Shown here: positions 17,861-26,845 of the stretch, one piece after another
Layout of the letters: each line of letters starts with the position of its first letter
How positions within the stretch are numbered: position 1 is the stretch's first letter
Assembly: GCF_002157735.2 (NCBI RefSeq)
Contig: NZ_AP018689.1
Coordinates: forward strand, 620,001 to 684,000
DNA: 64,000 bases
Direction: 5' to 3'
From: Vibrio aphrogenes
Lineage (GTDB): Bacteria; Pseudomonadota; Gammaproteobacteria; Enterobacterales; Vibrionaceae
The notes under the pieces: model-generated
What the model was told of the DNA's origin: nothing
The model's database searches: none
Seen by the model: only the letters and a program-made list of their open reading frames with translations
Program-made: the position numbers and the translations under genes

Positions 17861-17908
17861 TAGTCTATTACTCAATTAGCCTATAACTCAATTAGTCTCT
17901 AACTCAAT
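17861..17908 (+). repeat. Three 16-bp tandem repeats upstream of hypE, with hairpin
   Basis: The units TAGTCTATTACTCAAT, TAGCCTATAACTCAAT and TAGTCTCTAACTCAAT lie end to end. Just after them, CCATTCA (17916-17922) pairs with TGAATGG (17929-17935). Position and spacing suggest a regulator-binding array or attenuator for hypE-A-B; no regulator can be named. Confidence 0.75.
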
Positions 17909-17972
17909 ATAAAGCCCATTCAGTTGTGTGAATGGTGACAGTTAATTTGTTAAAAAGCGAACGGTTCTTAAT

Positions 17973-18974
17973 ATGAAATCTCATGAATACGTGCAACTTA
18001 GCCATGGCGGTGGCGGCCTTGAAATGAATCAGTTCATTCATCGACTCTTTTTTGAAGCATTCAATAATCCTATTTTGTCACGTGATGAAGATGCCGCCAC
18101 GTTAGAGATTAATGGGCCAATAGCCATGACCACGGACAGTTTTACCGTGTCTCCTTTGTTTTTCCAAGGCGGAAATATCGGCTCATTGGCGGTAGCGGGA
18201 ACGTGTAACGATCTGGCGATGGTCGGGGCCAAACCCCAATACTTAACCTGCAGCTTCATCATTGAAGAAGGGATGGCGATCGCCGAATTAGAAACCATTG
18301 TTGCGACGATGGCCCACGAGATGGCGCGCATTTCTGTACAAGTGGTGTGTGGCGATACCAAAGTGGTGCCGAAAGGCTCGGCAGATAAAGTATTTATTAA
18401 CACCACCGGTGTCGGTGAAATTCAACAATCTGGTATTTCAGCGGCCAATCTACAAGCCAATGATGTGTTATTGGTGTCGCGTGATGTCGGTTGTCATGGG
18501 GCCAGTATTTTAGCTGACCGTGAAGCGCTGCGTTTAGAGCACGCGATTCAATCAGATTGTGATCTATTGTGGCCAGCGGTAGAAGCCCTGCTGAATGAGA
18601 AGATTGATATTCATGCCATGCGAGATGCCACACGAGGTGGGATTGCGGCAGTGTTAAATGAATGGTGTCAGTGTTCTCAAGTTCAAATGCAGCTACATGA
18701 AAGTGATATTCCAGTGAGTGAATCGGTACGAGGCGTGTGTGAGCTATTTGGCTTTGAAGCGTTTGATTTAGCCAATGAAGGTACTTTCGTATTAGCGGTT
18801 CCCGCCGAGTGTGCTGAGCGTGCTTTGGCGATTTTGCAGCGTTTTCAACCTCAAGCTAGTGTGATTGGTCAGGTAGTTGAGGCGATGCCTTGTAAACCGA
18901 TCTTAACCAGTCCTTGGGGCAGTCGCCGCTATTTGGATTTTCCGGTTGGCGAGTTATTGCCACGCATTTGTTAA
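17973..18974 (+). CDS. hypE: HypE, carbamoyl-to-cyanide dehydratase
   Basis: A 333-residue PurM-fold ATPase. It ends in PRIC, with the terminal cysteine that accepts the carbamoyl group from HypF and becomes a thiocyanate. Visible motifs: SHGGGGLEMNQFI at the N-terminus, TTDSFTVSPLFF, VCGDTKVVPKG and DATRGGIAAVLNEW. It passes cyanide to the iron held by HypC-HypD. It shares its fold with SelD, encoded at 25542, so the two should not be confused; the PRIC tail settles it. Confidence 0.96.
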   Translation: MKSHEYVQLSHGGGGLEMNQFIHRLFFEAFNNPILSRDEDAATLEINGPIAMTTDSFTVSPLFFQGGNIGSLAVAGTCNDLAMVGAKPQYLTCSFIIEEGMAIAELETIVATMAHEMARISVQVVCGDTKVVPKGSADKVFINTTGVGEIQQSGISAANLQANDVLLVSRDVGCHGASILADREALRLEHAIQSDCDLLWPAVEALLNEKIDIHAMRDATRGGIAAVLNEWCQCSQVQMQLHESDIPVSESVRGVCELFGFEAFDLANEGTFVLAVPAECAERALAILQRFQPQASVIGQVVEAMPCKPILTSPWGSRRYLDFPVGELLPRIC

Positions 18975-19003
18975 TCATGTTGTTTTAAAAGTAGGTCATC
19001 ACC

Positions 19004-19345
19004 ATGCACGAATTATCAATTAGCTTAAAAACCATTGATATGGTGGTTGCGCAAGCTCAAAAACACAAAGTGAACCAGGTGACTGGCATCGTGTTAACGG
19101 TGGGGGCTTTGTCTTGTATTGAGCATGAGTCATTGCGTACAGGGTTGGAATTTGCCGCACGTGAAACGGTGGCAGAAGGCGCCAAAATTACGATTGAAAC
19201 CGTCGCGGCCACGGCGTGGTGTGCGGAATGCAATCAGAGTGTGTCGATTGCGATGCATCAAGATGCCTGTCCTATTTGCCAGGGGTATCAACTGTTAATC
19301 GAAACTGGCGAAGAATTGAAAGTAAAATATATTGAGGTAGCGTAA
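19004..19345 (+). CDS. hypA: HypA, nickel metallochaperone
   Basis: A 113-residue HypA/HybF. It starts MHELSIS, where His2 and the nearby residues bind nickel. A zinc ribbon follows with CAEC and CPIC pairs (about residues 73-92). With HypB it inserts nickel into the hydrogenase large subunit. The stop codon is directly followed by the hypB ATG, so the two genes are translationally linked. Confidence 0.94.
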   Translation: MHELSISLKTIDMVVAQAQKHKVNQVTGIVLTVGALSCIEHESLRTGLEFAARETVAEGAKITIETVAATAWCAECNQSVSIAMHQDACPICQGYQLLIETGEELKVKYIEVA

Positions 19346-20464
19346 ATGTGTAATGTATGCGGTTGCGGCGATGCAACAATTGAAGGGCATGCTCATGAAG
19401 GGCACGAGCACTCTCACCCCCATGAACACCATCACGAACACGGCCATGAGCATCCCCATTCTCACGGACATGACCACGGTCATCATCACGCTCATCATGA
19501 TCATGAGCACCACGACCATGCTCATCCTCATGCCGCTTCACAACCTCAACCCCCTACGGTGATTCACCATCATTATCATCACCAAGGCGATGTGCATCAT
19601 CATGTTCATTATACCGTCGCCGCGATGCCATCCCATCAAGCAGACACTCATTCTCATGGCGATTTCGCGCCACAAGGTGAACACACGGCGCACCATCATG
19701 CCGCTGCGGCCCATTCTCAGCCGCATGAGCATCAACCTCATATTGCCAATAATGGTGATTTGCATTACGGCAAAGGGGAAGCTCAAGTGCATGTGGCGGG
19801 AGTGCCTCAACGTCAATTGATTCAATTAGAGCAAGATATTTTAGGGCAAAATAATCATGTCGCAGAACATAACCGTGCTCACTTCATTGAAAATCAACAC
19901 CTAGTATTGAATTTGGTGTCTAGCCCTGGTTCAGGTAAAACCACGTTTCTGACGAAAACCCTTACTCTGATCAAAGATCGCATTCATTGCGCGGTGATTG
20001 AAGGGGATCAGCAAACCAGTAATGATGCCGACCGTATTCGTGAAACCCAAGTACCTGCTATTCAAGTGAACACTGGTAAGGGCTGCCATTTAGATGCGGA
20101 TATGATCCACAAGGCTTATCACGATTTGTCTTTACCGAAATCAGGGGTGCTGTTTATTGAAAATGTCGGCAACCTAGTGTGTCCTGCCAGTTTTGATTTG
20201 GGGGAAAAATGCAAAGTTGCGATCTTATCCACTACCGAAGGGGAAGATAAGCCGCTGAAATACCCTAATATGTTTGCGGCCTCTGAGCTTATGATCATCA
20301 ATAAAATTGATTTATTACCGTACGTTAATTTTGATGTGGAAACATGTATTGCCAATGCTCGTAAAGTCAATCCTAACATTCAAGTCCTAAGCGTCTCAGC
20401 GACCACTGGCGAAGGGTTTGAAGCATGGTTAAGCTGGCTGGAACAAAATATCAAGTCACTGTAA
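19346..20464 (+). CDS. hypB: HypB, nickel GTPase with a very long His-rich N-terminus
   Basis: A SIMIBI-class GTPase that drives nickel insertion. The N-terminus has the high-affinity metal motif MCNVCGCG. About 140 residues follow that contain some 49 histidines in runs such as [11 protein letters not shown] and HHHYHHQ. The GTPase domain follows from about residue 185: Walker [23 protein letters not shown], the metal site [21 protein letters not shown] and NKIDLL. E. coli HypB has 290 residues and no such tail; this protein has 372. His-rich HypB proteins of other bacteria store nickel, so a storage or buffering role is likely. Confidence 0.95.
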   Translation: MCNVCGCGDATIEGHAHEGHEHSHPHEHHHEHGHEHPHSHGHDHGHHHAHHDHEHHDHAHPHAASQPQPPTVIHHHYHHQGDVHHHVHYTVAAMPSHQADTHSHGDFAPQGEHTAHHHAAAAHSQPHEHQPHIANNGDLHYGKGEAQVHVAGVPQRQLIQLEQDILGQNNHVAEHNRAHFIENQHLVLNLVSSPGSGKTTFLTKTLTLIKDRIHCAVIEGDQQTSNDADRIRETQVPAIQVNTGKGCHLDADMIHKAYHDLSLPKSGVLFIENVGNLVCPASFDLGEKCKVAILSTTEGEDKPLKYPNMFAASELMIINKIDLLPYVNFDVETCIANARKVNPNIQVLSVSATTGEGFEAWLSWLEQNIKSL

Positions 20465-20485
20465 TCGCCAAGCAAAGGATCGAAA

Positions 20486-21787
20486 ATGAAAACGAGTTAC
20501 CGACATATCGCCACCGTTATGTTTTCTATGGCGGCGATTTTTCCGGCTGGAGCTACCACGTTTGAGCAGTTAGCTGATAAGCCTGCCAGTGAAACGCAAG
20601 TGATTGATTGTCGTTCGAGTAATATTTATAACGGCTGGGATCTGCCGGCTTACCATATTCGTGGAGGGCACTTTCCCAATGCCAGTAATATTGAGCCAAG
20701 TTGGTTAACCAGCCTGTCCTCGACTCAACAAGAGGCGTTATTTCACCTCAATCATTTGGATAAGAATAAACCGACGTATGTGTATTGCGATCAAGAGGCG
20801 CAACACACAACCGTTAGTTTATTAAAGCAAGCAGGCTTTCAACAGGTGCATGGGATAGCGCAGTCGATTCATTATTATGATGGGAAGCGTGATAGCTTAG
20901 CTAACTACCAAGATTTAGTACCGGTTTGGTGGGTGAAAAAACTGATTGATGGGGAGCAAGTGATGCATCCACCTCAAGCTAATTATAAGATTGTGGAGGT
21001 GGCTTGGGGGCCTGCCGTCAAATATTTAGTCTCGCATATTCCCGGTGCATTATACCTCAATACCAATGATATTGAGTCAGAGCCGTTATGGAATAAAGTC
21101 AGCGATAGCCAGTTGGCAAAAACCATCGCCACACTTGGTATCGATAAAGATTCTTCGGTGATCTTATACGGTCGTGACCAAAGTGCCGCCGCGCGTGCCG
21201 CCAGTATTTTGATGTATGCAGGCGTTAAGGACGTACGTTTAATTAATGGCGGTTGGCAAGCTTGGCAACAAGCAGATTACCCAACCGAGGCACTAAAAAA
21301 TTCCGCGCAGCCAGTGAAGTTCGGTGCCCAAATTCCATTACATCCAGAGTTGTATATTGATGTTCCACAAGCCAAAAAGCTCCTAGCCGATCAGCTAGGA
21401 AGTTCTTTAGTTAGCATCCGCAGTTGGCCTGAATATCTTGGTGAAACCAGTGGGTATAGTTATATCAAACCAAAAGGTCGGATTAGCGGATCTAAATGGG
21501 GGCATGCTGGATCGGATGCTTATCACATGGAAGATTTTAATAACCCTGATAATACGATGATCAGCGAAAAAGTGATCACTCAATTTTGGAAGGAGTGGGG
21601 AATTCAGTCCGATCAAAACGTGTCATTTTATTGCGGGACGGGATGGCGAGCTTCAGAAGCCTTCTTCTACGCTCATGTAATGGGCTGGCAACAGATTAGT
21701 GTGTTTGATGGCGGTTGGTATGAATGGAGCGCCGAGCCGAACAACCCAGTTGAAACCGGTGAGGTACAAGCCCCGATTCAGAAGTAA
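20486..21787 (+). CDS. ynjE: YnjE-like periplasmic thiosulfate sulfurtransferase (three rhodanese domains)
   Basis: A 433-residue protein with a signal peptide (first ~23 residues, ending AGA) and three rhodanese folds, at about 30-150, 165-285 and 300-425. Only the last shows an active-site loop CGTGWRAS with a catalytic cysteine; the earlier two have degenerate loops (YCDQEAQ, LYGRDQSA). Length and layout match E. coli YnjE (435 residues). It starts 21 bases after hypB on the same strand, so it is probably co-transcribed with the maturation genes. A role in moving sulfur or selenium for FdhF cofactors is an inference from context, and the predicted export argues for a step outside the cytoplasm. 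Confidence 0.85.
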   Translation: MKTSYRHIATVMFSMAAIFPAGATTFEQLADKPASETQVIDCRSSNIYNGWDLPAYHIRGGHFPNASNIEPSWLTSLSSTQQEALFHLNHLDKNKPTYVYCDQEAQHTTVSLLKQAGFQQVHGIAQSIHYYDGKRDSLANYQDLVPVWWVKKLIDGEQVMHPPQANYKIVEVAWGPAVKYLVSHIPGALYLNTNDIESEPLWNKVSDSQLAKTIATLGIDKDSSVILYGRDQSAAARAASILMYAGVKDVRLINGGWQAWQQADYPTEALKNSAQPVKFGAQIPLHPELYIDVPQAKKLLADQLGSSLVSIRSWPEYLGETSGYSYIKPKGRISGSKWGHAGSDAYHMEDFNNPDNTMISEKVITQFWKEWGIQSDQNVSFYCGTGWRASEAFFYAHVMGWQQISVFDGGWYEWSAEPNNPVETGEVQAPIQK

Positions 21788-21855
21788 TCGTCACTATTTA
21801 TTTTTGTAATATCCAATCCCAAAACATCTAATTAAATAAGTATCCAATCTAAAAA

Positions 21856-21893
21856 ATGGCAGTGAGGTTCTTACCTTCACTGTCATTATTTTG
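21856..21893. terminator. Convergent terminator between ynjE and selB
   Basis: ATGGCAGTGAGGT and ACCTTCACTGTCAT form a near-perfect stem around a 4-base loop. A-rich sequence lies on the left (AAAAAATGG) and T-rich on the right (CATTATTTT), so it can work in both directions for two converging genes. Confidence 0.8.
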
Positions 21894-21924
21894 CGGTTTG
21901 TTGTTTCCTCAAGACTGATAAGCG

Positions 21925-23760
21925 TTAGTCTGTCCAAGCTTTGAGAATGATCCGGAGCTCATCATCTCGTCGCATCCAGCCATCTTTTTCCATGCGATTG
22001 GCAAGAGGGATGATGTATTTGCGGCTTAACCCGGTGATGTCTTTCATTTCTTGAATGCTGGTGGTGTCTTTAGGCTGTTTGTCGCCGATGATGTCTTTTA
22101 CCAACGTTAAATACACCTGCATATCAAAATAGATCTCAGGGGTTAACGAAGTGAGGTATTTTTGATGAGTGAGTTGTTTTAGCCACTTTTTATCCTCGCC
22201 AAGAGCGACTTTATTTAATTCCAATCCTTTAAGGCCAGCTTCTCGCGCTAGATTTAAAATGTGCTGCGCAGGGGAAGGTAAGTCATCTTCACTAGCGCCA
22301 TCACCGTGATGCCATTTGCCATAATTGAGATGAACTTGCTGGTCGGTTTTTAATTTTTGCAACAAAGATTCGACGATGTTTTGCTCCAGTTTCACTTGAT
22401 GAGCCAGTTCCAGCGCCGATAAGGAGTGACCTTGGTTAAGTTGTTGTAAGAGCTTCTCGCTTTGTTGGGCTTGCCAATCTGGGGCAACATAAAACTCACC
22501 GAGTGTTACACAGCCTGACAGAGGCGCATCAGGAGTTAACAACGCCGGATAGTAGCCTTGCAGAGCTAATAACATTGCGGTTTGTGCATTAGGGGTCAGC
22601 GTTTCAGGCAGTTCAGTTAAGGCTTGATATATCGCCCGTTTTTTAAATTTAGGGATCCATTCTCGCCACACGACTTGCGCTTGAAATAACAGCTGTTTGC
22701 CGCCATTTTCAATGATCATCATGCGTTGACCAAAGCTGAGCGGTAAAGCATGAGAAAGCAGTAATCGCGCTAATTGAGTATTGGGGATCGGGATAAGTTG
22801 CGCCATACCATGCCAACTGCCTGAAGCGACTTCGACTTGCTTATTGCGCTGGTGGGTGTTGGTATCATCAATGGCTTCTAAGCGTACAATGCATTGATCT
22901 TGTGAAATAAACTCACTATTAAGTGTCTGCTGAGACGCTGGCTTTCCAGAATTAGACACCGCAAGAAGTAGATCGCCTCGTGATACTTGCTTTTTAGAGA
23001 GCCCTTTTATATTGAGAGCCACACGGCAGGTTGCTTGAACTTGTTCAACTTGTTGATTGTAAGTCTGAATGGAGCGAACCGTGCCGATAATACCGCTGGG
23101 TTCACAACGGAGTTTATCGCCTAATGACAGTTGCCCTTGCGCTAAAGTGCCGGTAACAATGGTGCCGACGCCATTGACCACAAAGGCTCGGTCAACATAC
23201 ATAAACGGATGAGCGTCTTGAGGCTGCGGAGGCAATGAAGCTTGAACATTGGCGATTAACAAGGCTTTAAGTGCTTCAAGTTGATGCCCAGTTTGCGCGC
23301 TGACCGAGATAATATCGGGCACGATCCCTGAGATATCCATAATGGTTTCAAGAACCTCTTCTTCCCTTTGTGCCAGTTGCGATGCACTCACTTTATCTGA
23401 CTTATTTAACGCAATCACTATGTGTTGAACGCCCATGGCTTTTGCCACTTTGGTGTGAGTGAGCGTCATTGGCATGCAGCCTTCATCTGCCGAGACCACA
23501 AGCAACAACACGTTAATGCACCACACGCCAGCGACCATATTACGCAAGTAACGTTCATGGCCGGGAACATCGATTACCCCAATGGTATTGCCTTGTCCGT
23601 CTTCAAAATGGGCAAACCCGAGATCTTGAGTCATTCCTAAGGTTTGCTCATGTTCCCTTGCTGTCATGATGCCAGTAAGTGCATGAATTAAGCTGGTTTT
23701 ACCGTGATCGACATGGCCGGCTAACCCGATAACGGCCTGATAAGGTGAAGATGCGTGCAT
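21925..23760 (-). CDS. selB: SelB, selenocysteine-specific elongation factor
   Basis: A 611-residue GTPase (614 in E. coli) that brings Sec-tRNA to UGA codons marked by a SECIS hairpin. Visible: GHVDHGKTSLIHALTG (G1), DVPGHERYLRNM (G3), ALNKSDK (G4), EF-Tu-like domains 2-3, then a C-terminal half made of winged-helix domains that read the SECIS RNA. The switch-I region reads EHEQTLGMTQDLGFAHF rather than the common EEKKRGMTIDLGY form, a local divergence. It lies 31 bases downstream of selA and is presumably co-transcribed. Its RNA partner is the hairpin in fdhF at 8293-8305. Confidence 0.96.
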   Translation of the reverse strand: MHASSPYQAVIGLAGHVDHGKTSLIHALTGIMTAREHEQTLGMTQDLGFAHFEDGQGNTIGVIDVPGHERYLRNMVAGVWCINVLLLVVSADEGCMPMTLTHTKVAKAMGVQHIVIALNKSDKVSASQLAQREEEVLETIMDISGIVPDIISVSAQTGHQLEALKALLIANVQASLPPQPQDAHPFMYVDRAFVVNGVGTIVTGTLAQGQLSLGDKLRCEPSGIIGTVRSIQTYNQQVEQVQATCRVALNIKGLSKKQVSRGDLLLAVSNSGKPASQQTLNSEFISQDQCIVRLEAIDDTNTHQRNKQVEVASGSWHGMAQLIPIPNTQLARLLLSHALPLSFGQRMMIIENGGKQLLFQAQVVWREWIPKFKKRAIYQALTELPETLTPNAQTAMLLALQGYYPALLTPDAPLSGCVTLGEFYVAPDWQAQQSEKLLQQLNQGHSLSALELAHQVKLEQNIVESLLQKLKTDQQVHLNYGKWHHGDGASEDDLPSPAQHILNLAREAGLKGLELNKVALGEDKKWLKQLTHQKYLTSLTPEIYFDMQVYLTLVKDIIGDKQPKDTTSIQEMKDITGLSRKYIIPLANRMEKDGWMRRDDELRIILKAWTD

Positions 23761-23791
23761 GGTGGTTGGCTTTCCTATTTACCGAAAACGA

Positions 23792-25159
23792 TTAAGCTTG
23801 AAATGAGCGAATATAATGATCTAATTGCTGGACAAAAATCGCTTTATCTTGTTCTAAAATCGTAGATAAATTAACCATGAGACGATCTTTGTTGAGATAA
23901 CCAATGATCGGGGTAGGCAGGTCACGTAAGCGATCAAGATGGCTTTGTGCCTTACCTGGTAATTGCAGAGCAAGACCATAACTGAGGTAGCGCTCACTGG
24001 GTAATGAGCCGCCTCCCACTTGTGCTTCTAACTGTTCGAGACGAGCAAAAGGTTGCCATTGTTGGGCTAATTGTTCCGCCCAGAATTGCGTCTCCGGAAT
24101 GGCATCAATTAGGCGCTCTGCGACTCCTTTACCAGAATGTTGTTTATTGAGCTTTTTGATTAATAACGATTCCAATAAAGACAACACGATGCGGCCTGGT
24201 CGGAAAGCGCGCATCATCGGGTGTTTAGCTAACGTTTTGATTAAATGCGTGTTACCCGCAACGATGCCGGCTTGTGGACCACCGAGAATTTTATCGCCAG
24301 AAAAGCACACTAAATCTGCGCCAGCGTTTAAATAATAGCGAATGGAGTGTTCATCACTTGAATAAGATTCATCCGATAACCCCGAGCCTTGATCGACTAA
24401 TAATGAGACGTGATAGGGCAAATTTTTGACTAATTGATGAATATCGGGCGCTTCGGTAAAACCTTGAATGGAGAAATTGGATTGATGCACCATTAAAATC
24501 GCGGCGGTATTTTCGGTAATCGCGTCGAGGTAGTCTTGCGCGGTGGTAATGTTGGTTGTACCCACCTCGACTAAAGTGCATCCTGACATTTTCAAAATAT
24601 CGGGGATACGAAAGCCACCACCTATCTGTACTTGTTCCCCACGAGAGACGATTACTTCTTTACCTTGAGCCAAACCAATTAAGGTTAAGTAAACTGCGGC
24701 GGCATTATTATTGACGATCAAGGCATCTTCTGCCCCCACCCAGCTTTGAATTAGATCCGGCAATAACCCGTTGCGCTGACCGCGTTTTCCATCATTGAGG
24801 GTTAACTCTAAATTACAATAACCAGTATTGAGCGGCGAAACGTCTTGCCAAATGTCTGGATGAATCGGAGAGCGGCCAAGGTTGGTATGAATGGCAATCC
24901 CGGTAGCATTAATGACCGAGCGTTGACGTTGCTTTAACCGATGTTGGCAATTTTTCTCAATAGCAGCGATGACATCAATACCGTGTGTTCCTGATTGCTT
25001 AAACGCCTGGGATTCACGAATGGCTTGTAGGGTTTGACGAATTAATTGAGTGACTAATGGGCGACTTAATTGCTCAATATAAACAACTAAAGCTTGATGC
25101 TGTAGCAGTTGTTCGACTTGAGGTAAGCGGTAGCAAGGTTTTGCTGAATCAGTCGTCAT
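23792..25159 (-). CDS. selA: SelA, L-seryl-tRNA(Sec) selenium transferase
   Basis: A PLP enzyme that turns Ser-tRNA(Sec) into Sec-tRNA(Sec) using selenophosphate. I take the ATG at 25159 (455 residues; E. coli 463) because AGGAAAAACT precedes it; the longer frame from 25192 adds 11 residues with no ribosome site. The PLP-binding lysine is in CFSGDKILGGPQAG, and INATGIAIHTNLGRSP marks the N-terminal core. The order selC-selA-selB on the minus strand, with selD divergent, gives a compact selenocysteine locus. Confidence 0.96.
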   Translation of the reverse strand: MTTDSAKPCYRLPQVEQLLQHQALVVYIEQLSRPLVTQLIRQTLQAIRESQAFKQSGTHGIDVIAAIEKNCQHRLKQRQRSVINATGIAIHTNLGRSPIHPDIWQDVSPLNTGYCNLELTLNDGKRGQRNGLLPDLIQSWVGAEDALIVNNNAAAVYLTLIGLAQGKEVIVSRGEQVQIGGGFRIPDILKMSGCTLVEVGTTNITTAQDYLDAITENTAAILMVHQSNFSIQGFTEAPDIHQLVKNLPYHVSLLVDQGSGLSDESYSSDEHSIRYYLNAGADLVCFSGDKILGGPQAGIVAGNTHLIKTLAKHPMMRAFRPGRIVLSLLESLLIKKLNKQHSGKGVAERLIDAIPETQFWAEQLAQQWQPFARLEQLEAQVGGGSLPSERYLSYGLALQLPGKAQSHLDRLRDLPTPIIGYLNKDRLMVNLSTILEQDKAIFVQQLDHYIRSFQA

Positions 25160-25234
25160 AGTTTTTCCTAATCGTTTAGAAAATCGAGCCACTGATAGGC
25201 GGGTGCCTGAATAGCAAATGTGGGTGTGGCACTT

Positions 25235-25326
25235 TGGCGGAAGAGGCAGGAATCGAACCTACCAAAGCCTTTTCGGCTCACATCGGTTTTGAAGACCGAG
25301 AGGGCCACCAGACCCCATCTCATTCC
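25235..25326 (-). tRNA. selC: tRNA-Sec (UCA anticodon)
   Basis: A 92-base tRNA with the CCA end encoded. The anticodon loop CTTCAAA has anticodon UCA (plus-strand 25290-25292) on a 5-bp stem. There is a long variable arm (AGCC/GGCT with a GAAA loop) and the T-loop TTCGATT, all typical of bacterial tRNA-Sec. The acceptor stem is odd: the 5' strand GGAATGAG (8 bases) faces the 3' strand CTCTTCC (7 bases), which pairs only if the U at position 5 (plus-strand 25322) is bulged. That gives 7+5 pairs instead of the standard 8+5. It lies just upstream of selA and is needed to read UGA in fdhF. Confidence 0.93.
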
Positions 25327-25541
25327 ATGCTAAGAATGCTAGGGGAGATAGATGGTGAAATCTTTGATATACATCATGTTTGCCTAGACTATCTAATTTG
25401 ATCAGTGTTCGTTTCATTTTTGGAAAATGATAATGCAGCGTCGCCATTTTTTTAAGGCGGATCGTTTGATGTGTATCAAAAGCCACATTATTAGTGGGTG
25501 TATGTTTTATATTCATCCGGTCAATATGAGGAAAGGGGATT

Positions 25542-26576
25542 ATGTCAACAGTTCGTCTAACACAATACAGCCACGGTGGTGGTTGTGGATGCAAAATCTC
25601 GCCACAAGTATTGAGTGAAATTCTAGCCACTCAAACTCAATGGGCTTCAGATCCTAACTTGCTGGTCGGTAATGAAACCAGCGATGATGCTGCGGTGTAT
25701 GACATTGGCAATGGGCAATCCATTATTAGTACTACCGACTTTTTTATGCCGATTGTTGATGACCCTACTGATTTTGGACGCATTGCGGCTGCCAATGCGA
25801 TCAGCGACGTCTATGCCATGGGAGGCAAACCGATTATGGCGATTGCGGTCCTTGGGTGGCCGGTCAATCAATTATCTCCTGAGATAGCACAACAAGTGAT
25901 TGAAGGTGGGCGCGCCATGTGTGCGGAAGCTGGAATTTCGCTAGCAGGTGGCCACTCTATTGATACGCCGGAACCGATCTTTGGTTTGGCAGTAACGGGC
26001 ATTATTCCAACCGCTCGTATTAAGCAAAATAGCTGCGCCAAAGAAGGAGATGTGATTTTTGTTACTAAGCCATTTGGGATTGGCATGTTAAGTCACGCAG
26101 AAAAGCAATCCAAACTGCTGGATGCCGATAAACATACCGCGCGTGACTGGATGTGTCGTTTAAATAAAATTGGGCAGCAGCTTTCTGAATTAGATGGTGT
26201 TCATGCCATGACGGATGTGACCGGTTTTGGATTATTAGGCCATCTGGTTGAAATGTGTGAAGGGGCTCAGGTTCATGCTCAACTGGAATTTGATCGCATT
26301 CCAATGATGGCTGATCTCGATTACTACTTTGAGCAAGGTTGTGTGCCGGGAGGAACCTTGCGTAACTTTGCCAGTTATGGACACAAAGTGGCACCGATTA
26401 CTGAGAAACAAAAAGCGATCTTGTGTGACCCACAAACCTCTGGTGGATTAATGATTGCTGTTGATCCGGCGCAGGTTGCTCAAGTGAAAGCCTTACTTAA
26501 AGAGCATCAATTACAGTCAGAGGCGATAGGGCAATTTGTTTCAGCGCAAGGTGACTTTACCGTTAAGGTGAGATAA
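25542..26576 (+). CDS. selD: SelD, selenophosphate synthetase
   Basis: A 344-residue SelD (347 in E. coli) that makes selenophosphate from selenide and ATP. The catalytic pair is GCGCKIS near residue 17, coded by TGC, so here it is cysteine and not selenocysteine. Other motifs: [55 protein letters not shown] and [10 protein letters not shown]. It is transcribed away from selC-selA-selB. The 215-base gap in front of it must hold its promoter, though I see no clear box. Confidence 0.97.
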   Translation: MSTVRLTQYSHGGGCGCKISPQVLSEILATQTQWASDPNLLVGNETSDDAAVYDIGNGQSIISTTDFFMPIVDDPTDFGRIAAANAISDVYAMGGKPIMAIAVLGWPVNQLSPEIAQQVIEGGRAMCAEAGISLAGGHSIDTPEPIFGLAVTGIIPTARIKQNSCAKEGDVIFVTKPFGIGMLSHAEKQSKLLDADKHTARDWMCRLNKIGQQLSELDGVHAMTDVTGFGLLGHLVEMCEGAQVHAQLEFDRIPMMADLDYYFEQGCVPGGTLRNFASYGHKVAPITEKQKAILCDPQTSGGLMIAVDPAQVAQVKALLKEHQLQSEAIGQFVSAQGDFTVKVR

Positions 26577-26636
26577 CTCGCGATAAATCCCGTGATTTAT
26601 TAAGGCACCATTTTATTAAAGTAACCGCTTTTTTTA

Positions 26637-26665
26637 AGCCAATAGCACAGGTTATTGGCTTTTCT
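26637..26665 (+). terminator. Terminator after selD
   Basis: AGCCAATA (26637-26644) pairs with TATTGGCT (26653-26660) and is followed by TTCTTTG. It separates selD from the transporter gene. Confidence 0.75.
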
Positions 26666-26845
26666 TTGCGTGTCTAAATATTGGCGAGCCGACCTGCTGA
26701 AACAGCGAGATTATCTTAGTTAAATAACTAAATAGCCAAATAGGTAAATTATTAATTTAATAAATGACTTACCTTAATTTATGGCTATGTAAAAAATAAA
26801 GATTTCCCATATTGGGGGAGCTTGAATAAGAAAAAGGAACGAAAT

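Noticed and set aside
19272..19541. His/Met-rich antisense frames over hypB
   Set aside because: They are by-products of the CAT/CAC-rich histidine tail of HypB on the other strand.
25542..26576. SelD as a selenoprotein
   Set aside because: The catalytic position near residue 17 is TGC (cysteine) and there is no in-frame TGA.
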